A DNA stretch of 64,000 nt from Acorus gramineus (lineage: Eukaryota > Streptophyta > Magnoliopsida > Acorales > Acoraceae), in the NCBI GenBank assembly GCA_030737835.1, contig JAUJYN010000040.1, forward strand, positions 910,810 through 974,809, given 5' to 3'. This document shows, one piece after another, positions 11,669 through 21,461 of the stretch. The first letter of the stretch is position 1; each line of letters begins with the position of its first letter. The notes under the pieces were generated by a model. The model searched no databases, was not told the DNA's origin, and was given only the letters and a program-made list of their open reading frames with translations. The position numbers and the translations under genes were made by a program.

Positions 11669-14228
11669 TGTCACGCCCCAGGGCGGCCGTCCCCGATACG
11701 TGGCAAATATATATAATATCAGCAGTCCATACAGGAGATCAATAAAAGACTCTAAACAACATCGAAGATGATACACAATCAATAATGTAGCTGACATAAT
11801 ATATATACTTATAGCGGAAGCTTAAACAACTGAGTCTGTAATTCAAAAACATATTACAGACCAGAATACATAATCAACTGTCATGTGAGAGCCAATATAA
11901 ACAAAGACATCCATATACAAGTGTTGTGCCCAAGCACGGATAACAATACATACAAGCAAAAGAAGGGGATGCTGATGGCCTCTCACTCGCAGAACCCAAA
12001 ACGTGAACGCTGCTCCGTTACTGATGTGATGCCTCAGGGAGCTCCTCCTTCAGATCCGACTCAGTAACAACTGGAGGAAAAGAATATGCGAGGGGTGAGC
12101 CACACGCTCAGTGAATGGCACAATCTATGCAACACAACTCATATTAACCTTAAAATAATTAAAGTCCCTAAACGGGAGTAACTGTACAAGCTAGTGGGTC
12201 GTAGCATCGCCGACCCACCCCACCCTCACCCTCACCCTTTAGAGGTGACATAGGCCTTTTGGGACAGATTAGACTGCTCCACACCCTTGGTCCACCGGTA
12301 GCCCTTTCCCCGGGTAGCCTCTACCTGGTATACTCCCATGGTCGGTACATTCCCGAATGCATCGGTAGTACCTACCGATGGGAGCCCTCTGTCAGGACAG
12401 CTTTTCCCAACCCGGTTAGTTCCTACTCGGATCCAACGAAGGGGAAAGAGCAACCTACTCTCACGGATACGATCCTCTTGGATCCGTCGACAATGATTAC
12501 TAACACTACTAAGGTAATGAATTCTCAAGAATTCCTCCAGGGCGCATAACTAAGATGCGGGGAAACATATATTATAATAACAAGGTTATAATATTTGCTA
12601 AGGCATGCTTATACTAACATAATCTCATTTTGATTTAATTAAATTAGACTAAATGGGAAACATGCATAGATCAAGGCTTTTCAAGCATGGGACACGGTGT
12701 CTAGGCATGTATGGGCCTCTATACATGATACATGGATGTATATCCCTAGCATACAATGTCTAACATGGCATGGTTACATCATAGCAAAACATGCATTAAC
12801 ATAGGTTTTCATTCACACAAGTTAATATGCAGTTATGGTGCCCCAGGGGAGGGCAATGCACGCCTACGTGCATCGAACGCCTCCCTACTGGGTTGGATTG
12901 ACCCACTCACCGCAACCCCGGTCGTTGCGTGGCCGTTCGCCAAGATCTGCAAGACATGGGCATTCAATATGGTGAGTAAACTACACAAATATACATGAAA
13001 TTTACTAGAAATGCCAAATACTCGGACAGGCATGCATACGGGCTCGCACGTATGCGAGCACGCACGTACGCACGCGAGTCCGAGTGCCCCGACTCCTACC
13101 CGAACCCTCGGGCAGCCACACGCATGGCCCCCCACACGCGTACGCACGCATACGCACGCGCCCCAGCACCCTTGGCGCACTGCCTCGCGCCTGCCCGCGC
13201 GCCCAGACGTGCTGTCGCGCACGCACGCACGCTCGGGCGCGCCCGCACGCACTGCGCGTCCTGCCCGCGCGCCCTCGCGCGCACTGCGCGCCCGCCAGCG
13301 CGCCCGACTGCGCGCGCCAGCTCTCCTCTACGCACGCAGACGCGCGCGCGCCCAACCTCCCCCCACCCCCTCCTCAGCCCTCCCACACCCCTTACCACAT
13401 ATGCATAGCATGCTTGAACACTTCAAAGCCCTAACAATCATCTAAAACAAAGCTAAGGGAGGAGGACAACTTACCAAAAGGAGAGGAAGAAAAAGGGGGG
13501 TACTCAGGTGCCCTTTGCGCACCAAACCACCGTTACCGCCACCACCAACACCACCACCTTCTCAGCCACTCTCCAAGCATTTGATGGCTGAAATCAGGGG
13601 TGGGGAGGGAAGGCATGAGAGGGAGTTAGAGAGAAGGGAAAACAAGAACAAACAACACACAAAGTTTGTACACACACATACCTTCTCTTCTCTTTTCTAG
13701 GTCTTTCTTCTTTTACTACTCTATTTAGAACAAACAAGGAAGAGGGGGTGAAGGAGAGAGTGAGAGAGAGATGGAGATGGAAGGGGACGCCCACAACTAG
13801 GTACACACTCACACTCACATTTATTTAAGAAAAAGTGGGTTGGTGAGGCTTGACTTTGAGTCAACCCAACCAAACAAAAAAACAAAAGCCCTTGACCTAG
13901 TCAATGGTCAACTTTGACTTGGTCCAAGTCTTCTTGACTTGGTCAAAGTCACCCATTGACAATCCAAAATCGGTCAAAACCCGGATACAATTCGGAACTG
14001 CCAAATTTTCTAAAACGTTACCGGAATACGATAAAATTTTTATGAGTGGCTTGAAATGGCACCAGGACTCATAATGTGCAGTTAGATTTTCAATCGGAGT
14101 TCTCGAACTCACGCAGATAGCTAAAAGTCCAAAATTTTAGCGGCTCCGATCGAAAAAAGAAAAATTGGAAAACTGCCAGAAATGACCCAAAGGCGACCAA
14201 AAGGCTAAAAAGTGACACATATATAACA
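11669..14228 (-). repeat. Minus-strand LTR (2.56 kb)
   Basis: On the minus strand this LTR starts TGTTATATATGTG and ends GGGGCGTGACA, then AAAGTTGGTATCAGAGC. Its ends and several internal blocks resemble the LTRs of the 670-10960 element, for example the segment with the TGATTGAAAATC-like word and the CCGGTAACG word near its start and the subrepeat module near 12300. It lacks other parts and carries a GC-rich insert (13011-13365). Confidence 0.8.
13011..13365. other. CpG-rich, purine-pyrimidine alternating tract inside the LTR
   Basis: About 350 bp packed with CGCACG, GCGCGC and TACGCACG words, in sharp contrast to AT-rich surroundings. All six frames are open by composition here, giving arginine-, alanine- and cysteine-rich frames up to about 144 residues that I do not take as genes. 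Alternating purine-pyrimidine sequence of this kind can adopt Z-DNA. CpG survival is odd in a silenced plant repeat, where methylated CpG tends to decay to TpG. Confidence 0.75.
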
Positions 14229-14870
14229 CCTTGTGAGATTTTTTGGCACAATCGGATGAGTTTTGTTATAATTGTTCTATTTGTTTATGTTTATAATTGA
14301 AATACACAATTGAGATAACTTGGATATGCATCTCATCACAATGTTGCCAGTCTTTTCTGTTATTTCTTATTGAGGTTGCCCTTCCTCCCAATCCTTTTAT
14401 CTAAGATAATAATTGTATTTTTTTCTCTCTTATATCTCTTCTTAGGTGTTACATGTGTCCTGTCCCCCCAACTCTCTTAACTTTTCCTCATATCAAAGGG
14501 GAAAAAGGCCAACCAAAACACATAATTAACTTTTCAGTTTTCAATATGGCAGAGAGCAAATCCTTTTGGCTTCAATTTTTCTACACATTCAATCTTTCGA
14601 TGTCCATATTTTTGGGAATCATTTTCGTTGGTTGTAACTTGTGTCCCCAGTGGATGTGATGTAAATGATACCTGTAATAGTGTGATATTTTTGTTTGTCA
14701 TTTCACTATTCCCATCTTTTTAAGCATGTCGTTTTTTCATTCCAAGTTCTAGGGTTTTGAGCAGATATTTTAGTCTTGTTCTACAAGTTCAATGCACTGC
14801 AGAAGTTAATTTGTAAAATTTGAGGATTTTTATTTGCTGGATTACTGGCATTAATAAGATTTTTTTACAG
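14229..14870. other. No gene seen
   Basis: AT-rich sequence with T-rich runs and no convincing coding or repeat signal. It precedes the hydrolase pseudogene exon and could be remains of its intron. I found no trace of the upstream hydrolase exons here. Confidence 0.4.
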
Positions 14871-15300
14871 GTATGACCATTCTGGCTATGGACAATCTAC
14901 TGGAAAGGTAGATTTTTGAATTTTATTAATTTGCTTGCATGAATAGACTTTTCTTACATTTACCTGCCATTCAATCCATCTGGATTACTCAACAGTGTGA
15001 CATGTCTACATATTCAGTACTAGACTCTTATTAGTTTGCTTTCAAACAGCCCAGTGAGTATAATACATATGCAGACATAGAAGTTGTCTATAAATGTCTC
15101 TAATGGAGCTATTTGGAGTCAGAGATGAGGATCTCAACTTATATGGCCAAATAGTGGGAAGTGGTCCTACACTTCATCTGGCCTCTCGTTTGTCAAACGT
15201 CAGAGTAGTGGTTTTACATAGCCCAATCCTTTCTGGTATGAGAGTCTTGTGGTAGATGAAAAGCTAATTTGTATCGAAAAACTGGTTTGACATTTACAAG
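14871..15300 (+). pseudogene. ABHD17-like alpha/beta-hydrolase pseudogene fragment
   Basis: Two exon remnants remain. Exon 14871-14907, after a TTTTTTTACAG acceptor and before a GT donor, encodes YDHSGYGQSTGK. Exon 15050-15300, after a CAAACAG acceptor, encodes PSEYNTYADIEVVYKCL, then after a break DEDLNLYGQIVGSGPTLHLA, VVVLHSPILSG, and finally NWFDIYK before a GT donor. This order matches the plant ABHD17 (serine hydrolase, depalmitoylase-type) family. The nucleophile elbow, normally GQSVGS, reads GQIVGS: the catalytic serine codon is ATA (Ile) at 15151-15153. There is a stop or frameshift after YKCL, another stop after RVLW, and no N-terminal or C-terminal exons nearby. It is a decayed duplicate rather than a working enzyme. 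Confidence 0.82.
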
Positions 15301-16249
15301 GTAACTTCAGTATTTCAGAACTTTCACTAATTTTGTGGTAGATGACAAGCTAATTTGTATCGAAAAACTTTAATGTGATTGGCTTTGCAAACTCTGTTCT
15401 TATAGCGTAAGTTGATGGGTGACTAATTATCAAAATTTCAAGGTTCAATTCGTCTTAATGAATAAAGATGGCTTGCTTATGGATTATCTTCTCTCCCCTC
15501 CCCCAAAATAAATAATTAAATAAATATTTAGGTTCATGATGACTCTCTGTTCTTTAGTCATCATTTTATTTTGCAGATGTTCTCTATTCCAAGTGTCTAA
15601 TTTGTTCACAAGAGCTTCAGCACAATCCATCTTTCACTAAGGTTATCTGGTCTAATGGATCAAGTGTTTATATCATTATCTATCTCTATGAGGAAATATG
15701 AAGTGTGTGGATGGCCAAAAAAAGAAGAAAGTTGTTTGGTACAAACCTGGTTGGGTCCTAAATTTAAAGGTCTTTGAAGAGGATATTCTGTTGAGAATTT
15801 TTTTCTTGGGATTATTCTCTCATGAGAGTTAGTCTATAGTTTTTTTAGTTAATTTTTTTTCCAGTTTTAGTTGTGGTTTGTTATGTGGATGGTCTTCTAT
15901 AGATTTATGGGTGGGATTATATGTAGAGTTGTGGATATATGTAAAAAATGATCTTTCTTGATGTGCTTTGCATAATTTGTTTCTCTTTGTTATTTAATGG
16001 CTTTCTCATTGTCTTAATTCAATCTAGAAATAGAAAAAAATCAACTTTTGACTTCTGTTGTCTAATGATATTAAACATTGCATATTGAGGGTTTAGAAAG
16101 TCTTTTATGGTTGCAATGACAGAACATCACATAGATCTTTGTGTATATATTGACTATCTGATGTAGGCATTTGTATCATCTAGAATTTCTGTTTTGTTTC
16201 ACTCATTTATCAAATAGGTTTGCATTTAAAAATTTCAGAGGGAAAGATA
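15301..16249. other. No gene seen; small local duplication
   Basis: A stretch of about 38 bp with GTGGTAGATGAAAAGC and TTTGTATCGAAAAAC at 15249-15288 recurs at about 15334-15373, so the pseudogene exon end was partly duplicated. The rest is AT-rich without recognisable genes; later hydrolase exons were not found. Confidence 0.4.
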
Positions 16250-16652
16250 TTTCAATGAAAATTTAACCTTTTCCTGTGAAATATTTCACAGGGGAAGGTC
16301 TGCATTTTTTCTATATTAAATTCATACACTTTTAGCTGCGAAATAATTTCGTAGCAAAAGGTTATATGTGTGCTACAAAATTTGTTTCGTCGCAAAAGGA
16401 GATATTTTTCTGCGACATTATTTCATAGCAACAGAAGACCTTTTGTTGCGAATCCCTTGTCGTAGCAAAAGATTAATCTTTTGCTACGAAAAATGGCATT
16501 TTACAACGCACATAATTTTATCACAAATTGTCACATTTTGCTACGAAATTAAAATTTCGCAGCAAAAGATTTTCCCATACGAGGTTTTGCTATGAAAGTA
16601 GAAGTTTTTGCTATAAAATATTTCGCAGCTAATGTCCTGTTTTCTTATAGTG
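16250..16652. mobile_element. CACTA-type transposon terminal region
   Basis: The segment is filled with direct and inverted copies of TGCTACGAAA and TTTCGTAGCAAAAG-like words and ends in TTTCTTATAGTG, the reverse complement of a CACTATAAGAAA terminus. Arrays of short subterminal repeats next to a CACTA end are typical of the CACTA (En/Spm) superfamily. It abuts the cut end of a retrotransposon gag at 16653. I could not find the matching other end, so element length and target duplication are unknown. Confidence 0.65.
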
Positions 16653-17818
16653 AACTTCTTCATCAGATTGATCCTCATCATATAGCGGGTTATCAATGGG
16701 ATCTGCAAATTCATCGTCTCCCATCTCGTCTGCGTCCACAAATAGTGCTTTTCCTAGACGGTCTCCCTTGTGACAATCGAAAGCTCGATGTCCAATTTCA
16801 CCGCATTTAACGCATTTAAAGCCATGATTAATGGTCGACGCCCTTGGTGGTAAACTGTTCGGGGTTGGCTTAGGTACGCTCCCTGTTTGCGTTGGGATTC
16901 GACTTGTTAGGGGCAAGGTGGTATGTCCTCCTCCACCTAAAAAGGTATAATTCCGTCTACTCAATTGCTTCTCTATTTGCAAGGCTCGTTGATGTGCCTC
17001 CGAAACAGAAAAACAATCAAACAGATTCAAAGTATCTTGAAACTATTGACGCGTGCCTCCAATATAACGAGATACGAATTGATCTTCAGATTTAGTGAGG
17101 TCATTGCGAGCAACCAATAGATAGAATTCTATTGTGTAATCATCAATAGATCGTGTACCCTGTCACAGATTTGAAGGCGTTGGTAAAGCGTCCGCACATA
17201 ATTATGCGGTAGAAACGCCTCACGCATATGTTTCTTTAACTTCTCCCATGTTTCGATCTTCGATTTGCCTCGTCGAGATCGGGTTTGTTTCATCTGTTGC
17301 CACCATGCTGCAGCTCTTCCTCGAAATTGCGTAGCAACCAATGGTACTTGCTTGTCTTCAGGCACTTCTTTGAAATTGAGGACCTCTTCGACGGTATTCA
17401 CCCAATCGAAGAATTCCTCATGCTAAAGACCTCCTTGAAATTCTGGAATATCAATTTTGAGGCCCGTTTGCCATCGATCAGATGTTACCTTAGGAGATCT
17501 TTCCCATCGACGTTGTCCCACTTTCGCAAACGGATTATCGAAATCCCCACCAATAGAATCACCCGCTTCAGATCGCGTGGCTGGAGATCGTGGGGTTGGC
17601 GATCGAGGTCGCGGAGTTGGAGGTCGTTCATGACGTTCCATAAATGCCATCATCACCTCCATCTGTCGCGTGAGTGCTTCAATTCTCTCATCCGTGTGCT
17701 TGTTAGTTGTTGCGATGGCCTGTTGGTGCTCCTCACGATCAGAGGCGTCGCTAAGAGGACGTCTCCTCGACAGAATGTTCGCGCTCTTTTTTTTTTTTGG
17801 ATAAATGAGATGGATCAC
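16653..17818 (-). pseudogene. Ty3/gypsy gag, broken and truncated
   Basis: On the minus strand the gag begins at 17818 shortly after the primer site. An N-terminal part has basic and proline-rich sequence and ends in DIPEF. The capsid-like part (17401-17129) has AAAWWQQMK and WEKLKKHMREAFLP, standard for Ty3/gypsy gag. A zinc knuckle, CVKCGEIGHRAFDC (CX2CX4HX4C), follows near 16795, then an acidic tail. The three parts lie in different frames, so at least two frameshifts are present. Sequence stops at the CACTA end at 16652, so pol is absent. Function would be RNA binding and particle assembly. The lineage within Ty3/gypsy is uncertain. Confidence 0.85.
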
Positions 17819-17842
17819 ACATTACCTCGACGAATCAACGAA

Positions 17843-17855
17843 GCTCTGATACCAA
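17843..17855 (-). other. Primer-binding site, initiator Met-tRNA
   Basis: On the minus strand the sequence TTGGTATCAGAGC follows the LTR by one or two bases and precedes the gag. Confidence 0.88.
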
Positions 17856-17856
17856 C

Positions 17857-18572
17857 TGATGCAGCATGGGATCACGCTCTTCTGCTAATTCGATCGAAGA
17901 TATGAATTCGCAGACTCCAGTGACTCTGTTGATTCTTCAAGCAGAATACCAAGGACGTTAAGCTTCAAAGATCTGTTGATTTCTTTTTAAATACCAGATA
18001 ATTGAAAATTCTATGTAGTTGTTGATCCTCCTAGGATAACAAAATACAATAGAGAAAATAAACAAACTTTAATAATCAATAATCTAAATAATAAAAATGG
18101 TTTACATGCCTATTTATATAAGAGAATCCATAACAGATTGGATCTCAACTGATTATTCAAATCTAAACTAAAAATAACAATTACATCCTTATCTAATCCT
18201 AACTAATATTCAAATTCGAATTCAAATCTTTATTTGAAATTCAAATCTAAATATAGTAAAATCCTAACAAATGCATAAAATCCTAACAAACTCAAAACTG
18301 TCAAAAATAGTAAAAATAACTTTCAACCATCGATTTGACCCCCAAGACGATCTCAGAACACCCCAAAAATTGGCGTGATAGAAAAGCTACTACTCCTGTA
18401 GGGCTCGTCAATACAAACGCATGGACATATTATAATAGCGATTCTGATCTACGGTTTAAAAGTTATGGCTGTTTTAAGTTACGGTGCTCCCGATCGATCA
18501 AGATGTCTTCTCTTTTTCTGGCTCATCTGATCTCGGCCGTCCATGTAATGTGTGGCTATGATGTCTGCATCA
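17857..18572 (-). repeat. 5' LTR of the minus-strand gypsy element (716 bp)
   Basis: On the minus strand it starts TGATGCAGACATC and ends ATGCTGCATCA, so both ends carry the inverted pair TGATGCAG / CTGCATCA. The body resembles the LTRs of the compact element at 46521-48210, including the TCCTCCTAGGATAACAAAATAC segment's shorter words and the AATTCAAAT-rich part. No second LTR is present. Confidence 0.85.
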
Positions 18573-18599
18573 AGAAGTAAAATCATATCTTCACAGTAT

Positions 18600-18790
18600 T
18601 TTTAACAACTTGATTTTTGTTCTTCTGTTGCTTCTAAACTTTGCAGTCTCGCCTTATATGTCCTGGCTTCCTGCATCTCCAGCAATTATCTTTCGGCTTG
18701 ACAGAATTAATAGACCTGCCCTTCCTTGACTTTGATCTACTATGAGATGAACCCTTTTAAAGTTTCTTCCTCGCTTTTCTATGTTCTAGC
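18600..18790 (-). pseudogene. Ty1/copia gag zinc-knuckle fragment
   Basis: On the minus strand the frame reads a basic stretch followed by CWRCRKPGHIRRDC, a CX2CX4HX4C knuckle of the copia gag type, then a stop. It lies right beyond the gypsy LTR, which suggests the gypsy element inserted into an older copia copy. No other copia domain is visible nearby. Confidence 0.7.
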
Positions 18791-19830
18791 ACATGCACAA
18801 ATCCACTAAACCCAAGAATAGGGCAAACGAGGAATTACAAGATGCAATGGTCTTGCAATCTCTCTCTCACAATACCTCTCCTTTCTCTCTTTCAAGATGT
18901 TTGTAGGAGTCTTTTTGTTGCTCTATATTTTTTGTTCTCCACATCCCTCTTTTTCATAGGAGAAAAATATAATAAACTAAAAATCTTAACGGAAAATATC
19001 AACATAAATCTTAAATAAAATCTCAATAGAAATATTAAAAAATCTCCATTGCCTAAATCTGGAATCACACTTTTTATGTGGAATGAAAGAACGAATGGAA
19101 AACACATTTCCCAAAAGAAAAATGAATCTCGTATCTCATTTTGGAGTGTAAATTTCTATTTACGGATTCTTGTGTTTCAAGTATTCTTTGATGATGTCAT
19201 CATATGCACATGTGTCACACTACAGTGAGACCATGTGATGAAAGTTTGTAGGCATAAACAAGTGTCAAAATGACTTGAGAGCGCATATTGCAATTAAGTT
19301 CATGCATTGTAGGGTTGTAGGACTAAATTCATGGTCTAAAAACTCACCTTAACCTCACTCTCACACCATCCATGGACCTCTTGGCCGTTTCAGTCCACCA
19401 CCCATCAATGACCAATCACAAAAGAGTCCAATGATAAATGATGTACGGGACACCCGAGATCAGGGCACATGTTTTCTCTCTCTTGTCCTCGTGCTTTTAC
19501 TTGTTACACATACTACATTCATAATTGTCTTGTGCGCCAAGACAAAATCAAGGGAAGTTAAATGAGGTTTAAATTAATGAATATTAATCATATTTTCTAA
19601 TTTTCTTGGATCAGGGGTAATTAGTAGCGGGATGGGGTAGTGTCTTGTCTCATAGATTTCTCTTCTAATATGGGACACTGATTTATGTATTCTTTTTACT
19701 TTTCCTTGTTTCATGTAATCTGGGCATCGTTCTTCTAATACAAGGACATATGCCTACCATTTCTCTAAAAAATAATACATGTCAGAATTTGGAGCACTGT
19801 GTGTGGAGTCCGAATTGTTTCTCTAGTATT
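18791..19830. other. No gene seen
   Basis: AT-rich, with short frames only. A stretch around 19360-19480 is less AT-rich but shows no domain I recognise. Confidence 0.4.
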
Positions 19831-20121
19831 TTTCTTTTAATAAAAATAGTAAAATATTAAAGATTGTCATTTGTGTAGTCTTCATCTTCTTTTTTGTTGG
19901 GTAATTTAAATATGTATTGCACCAAGAGATCTCACAAAAGGGTGTGGTTAGTCTATGTAAGACTGTACATTGAGCAAAAGAAAAAGACCTCAAAAAGATT
20001 GAATACATGAATGAAGAAGTGACTTCATTTCCATTTTTTGATCTTCGAGATTGTGAGATTTTCTTTTAATAAAAACAAAAAAATATTAAAGATTGTCATT
20101 TGTGTAGTTTTCATCTTTTTT
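19831..20121 (-). repeat. LINE 3' fragment flanked by about 62-bp direct repeats
   Basis: A segment starting TTTCTTTTAATAAAAA and running through AAAGATTGTCATTTGTGTAG to a T run occurs at 19831-19892 and again at 20060-20121. Between them (about 19893-20059) lies a minus-strand copy of the 3' end of the LINE family also found at 22261-22370 and 48795-48950, recognised by the words GGTGTGGTTAGTC and GAGCAAAAG. The repeats may be an unusually long target-site duplication or a local duplication. Confidence 0.65.
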
Positions 20122-21461
20122 GGATGAATTGCTCAAATGTTCCATGACCAACAACCCAATTTTTTTTCTACCCTGCACTTTTTTTATTATCTTTTCCTTA
20201 CCCTTGCAATGTTGTTCTATTTTTTTTTACCCCTAATTGTTTATAATACCTAAAATATTCCTTATAGCTAGATAGAGTTACAGAATGCGGAAATATAATG
20301 TGATATATACAGAAATTATACACATAGTTACAAATATTTAATAGTTATCTACAGCGAGCGTTCAACAAAGGGCTGCAACTTGGGTCGGGTTGAACCCAAA
20401 CCTGAACCTGACGGGTTGAACCCAATTTTTACATAGATTGGGTTGACCAAATCGAGTTCGGGTTGGCCAATTCGGATTGACTCACAAATCGGGTTGGGTT
20501 CGGGTTGGCCTCACTCACAACCTGACCCAACCCGAATCCGTAAACTAATAGTTAAAAAAAAATCATGGCCGTTCATTCTGTAGCTTCTAATTTGCCTAGT
20601 CCAAATTTTAGGTAAGCCTAGCTAATCTTACGGGTTGGGTCAGGTTGGTCCAATTCGAGTAGAAAATCGGGTTGGGTCGGGTTGATCCAATTCGGGTTGG
20701 GTTAGGTTGGGTTGGGTCGGGTTGGTTTATTTAATTACGGGTTGGGTTCGGGTTGGTCCAGTGCGGGTTGAAAATCGAGTTGGGTCGGGTTAGGGTTGAA
20801 TAATTTGGAATTCGAGTTGGGGTCAACCAGAACCCAACACGCCTGAGTTGCAGCCCTAGTTCAACATACACAAAGATAGTTAAACACAAAATGGTTATAG
20901 ATACAATATATTCATGAATTGTAAGTCATGTCATTATCATCTGTAAATACATTCAATGTACACAAAATGGTTATACATGCATTCAGTGTCGTTAAAATAG
21001 ATTTATCAACTATTATTGATCCATATTACCTAGTCAAGCATATGTTTCTTGTAATGAACATGAGGTAACGAGTTGCATGACAGAAGTACTCCTCTACAAA
21101 GTTCAAAATTACTAAGTGTCAATGCAAATAATTATTGAGAATACGAAAAAACTTATCCGCTTCACTAATAATTTCATCTTTGCACTTATGCATGTAGTAG
21201 GTTATGAGAACCAATCGATCATTCTCCTCAGCTTACATAAATAGGAGCTAAAAAGACAAGTTCACACACAGAGAGTGATATATCTATAAATATATACAAA
21301 GTTTTTATAATTAGTTGAACATATTATGTAACCGCATATAATGTGACTATAAACTGAAAAAATAATGTGGGTGTAGCTTAGGTATTAAAGTATAATGTGG
21401 CACTGATCAGGCCTAAAAAAAAAATGAGACCAAATTGCAAGGACATTTGAGCAATTCACCA
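20121..21461. mobile_element. Non-autonomous DNA transposon in a LINE
   Basis: The ends are inverted: TGGATGAATTGCTCAAATGT on the left, and TGGTGAATTGCTCAAATGT on the right read from the opposite strand. LINE sequence continues on both sides of the insertion (CATCTTTTT before, TTTTTTTGTTGGTAATT after), as shown by the uninterrupted homologue at 19880-19905. The T-rich target hides the exact duplication. No transposase is encoded. The superfamily is unclear; a Mutator-like origin is possible. Confidence 0.7.
20370..20860. repeat. Degenerate GGGTTGGGTCGGGTT minisatellite
   Basis: A run of variants of GGGTTGGGTCGGGTTGG, with a reverse-strand block (CCTGACCCAACCCG) near 20521, fills about 490 bp inside the transposon at 20121-21461. 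The variants are degenerate, so it is an old expansion. Confidence 0.75.

Larger units (their letters stand above)
11455..14228 (-). mobile_element. Truncated Tekay-like retrotransposon, minus strand (LTR, PBS, gag start)
   Basis: Read on the minus strand, an LTR (14228 down to 11669) is followed by the initiator Met-tRNA primer site (11652-11663), a short leader and a gag start at 11547 (MPPRRGMRGRGPP). The gag start resembles that of the element at 4557. The element stops around 11450-11455 at PMD sequence; the rest, including the second LTR, is missing from this window, so no target duplication can be checked. Confidence 0.82.

Noticed and set aside
12833..13445. Overlapping long frames on both strands rich in Arg, Ala and Cys
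   Set aside because: All follow the CpG-rich composition of one tract in an LTR; frames overlap on both strands and no domain is visible.
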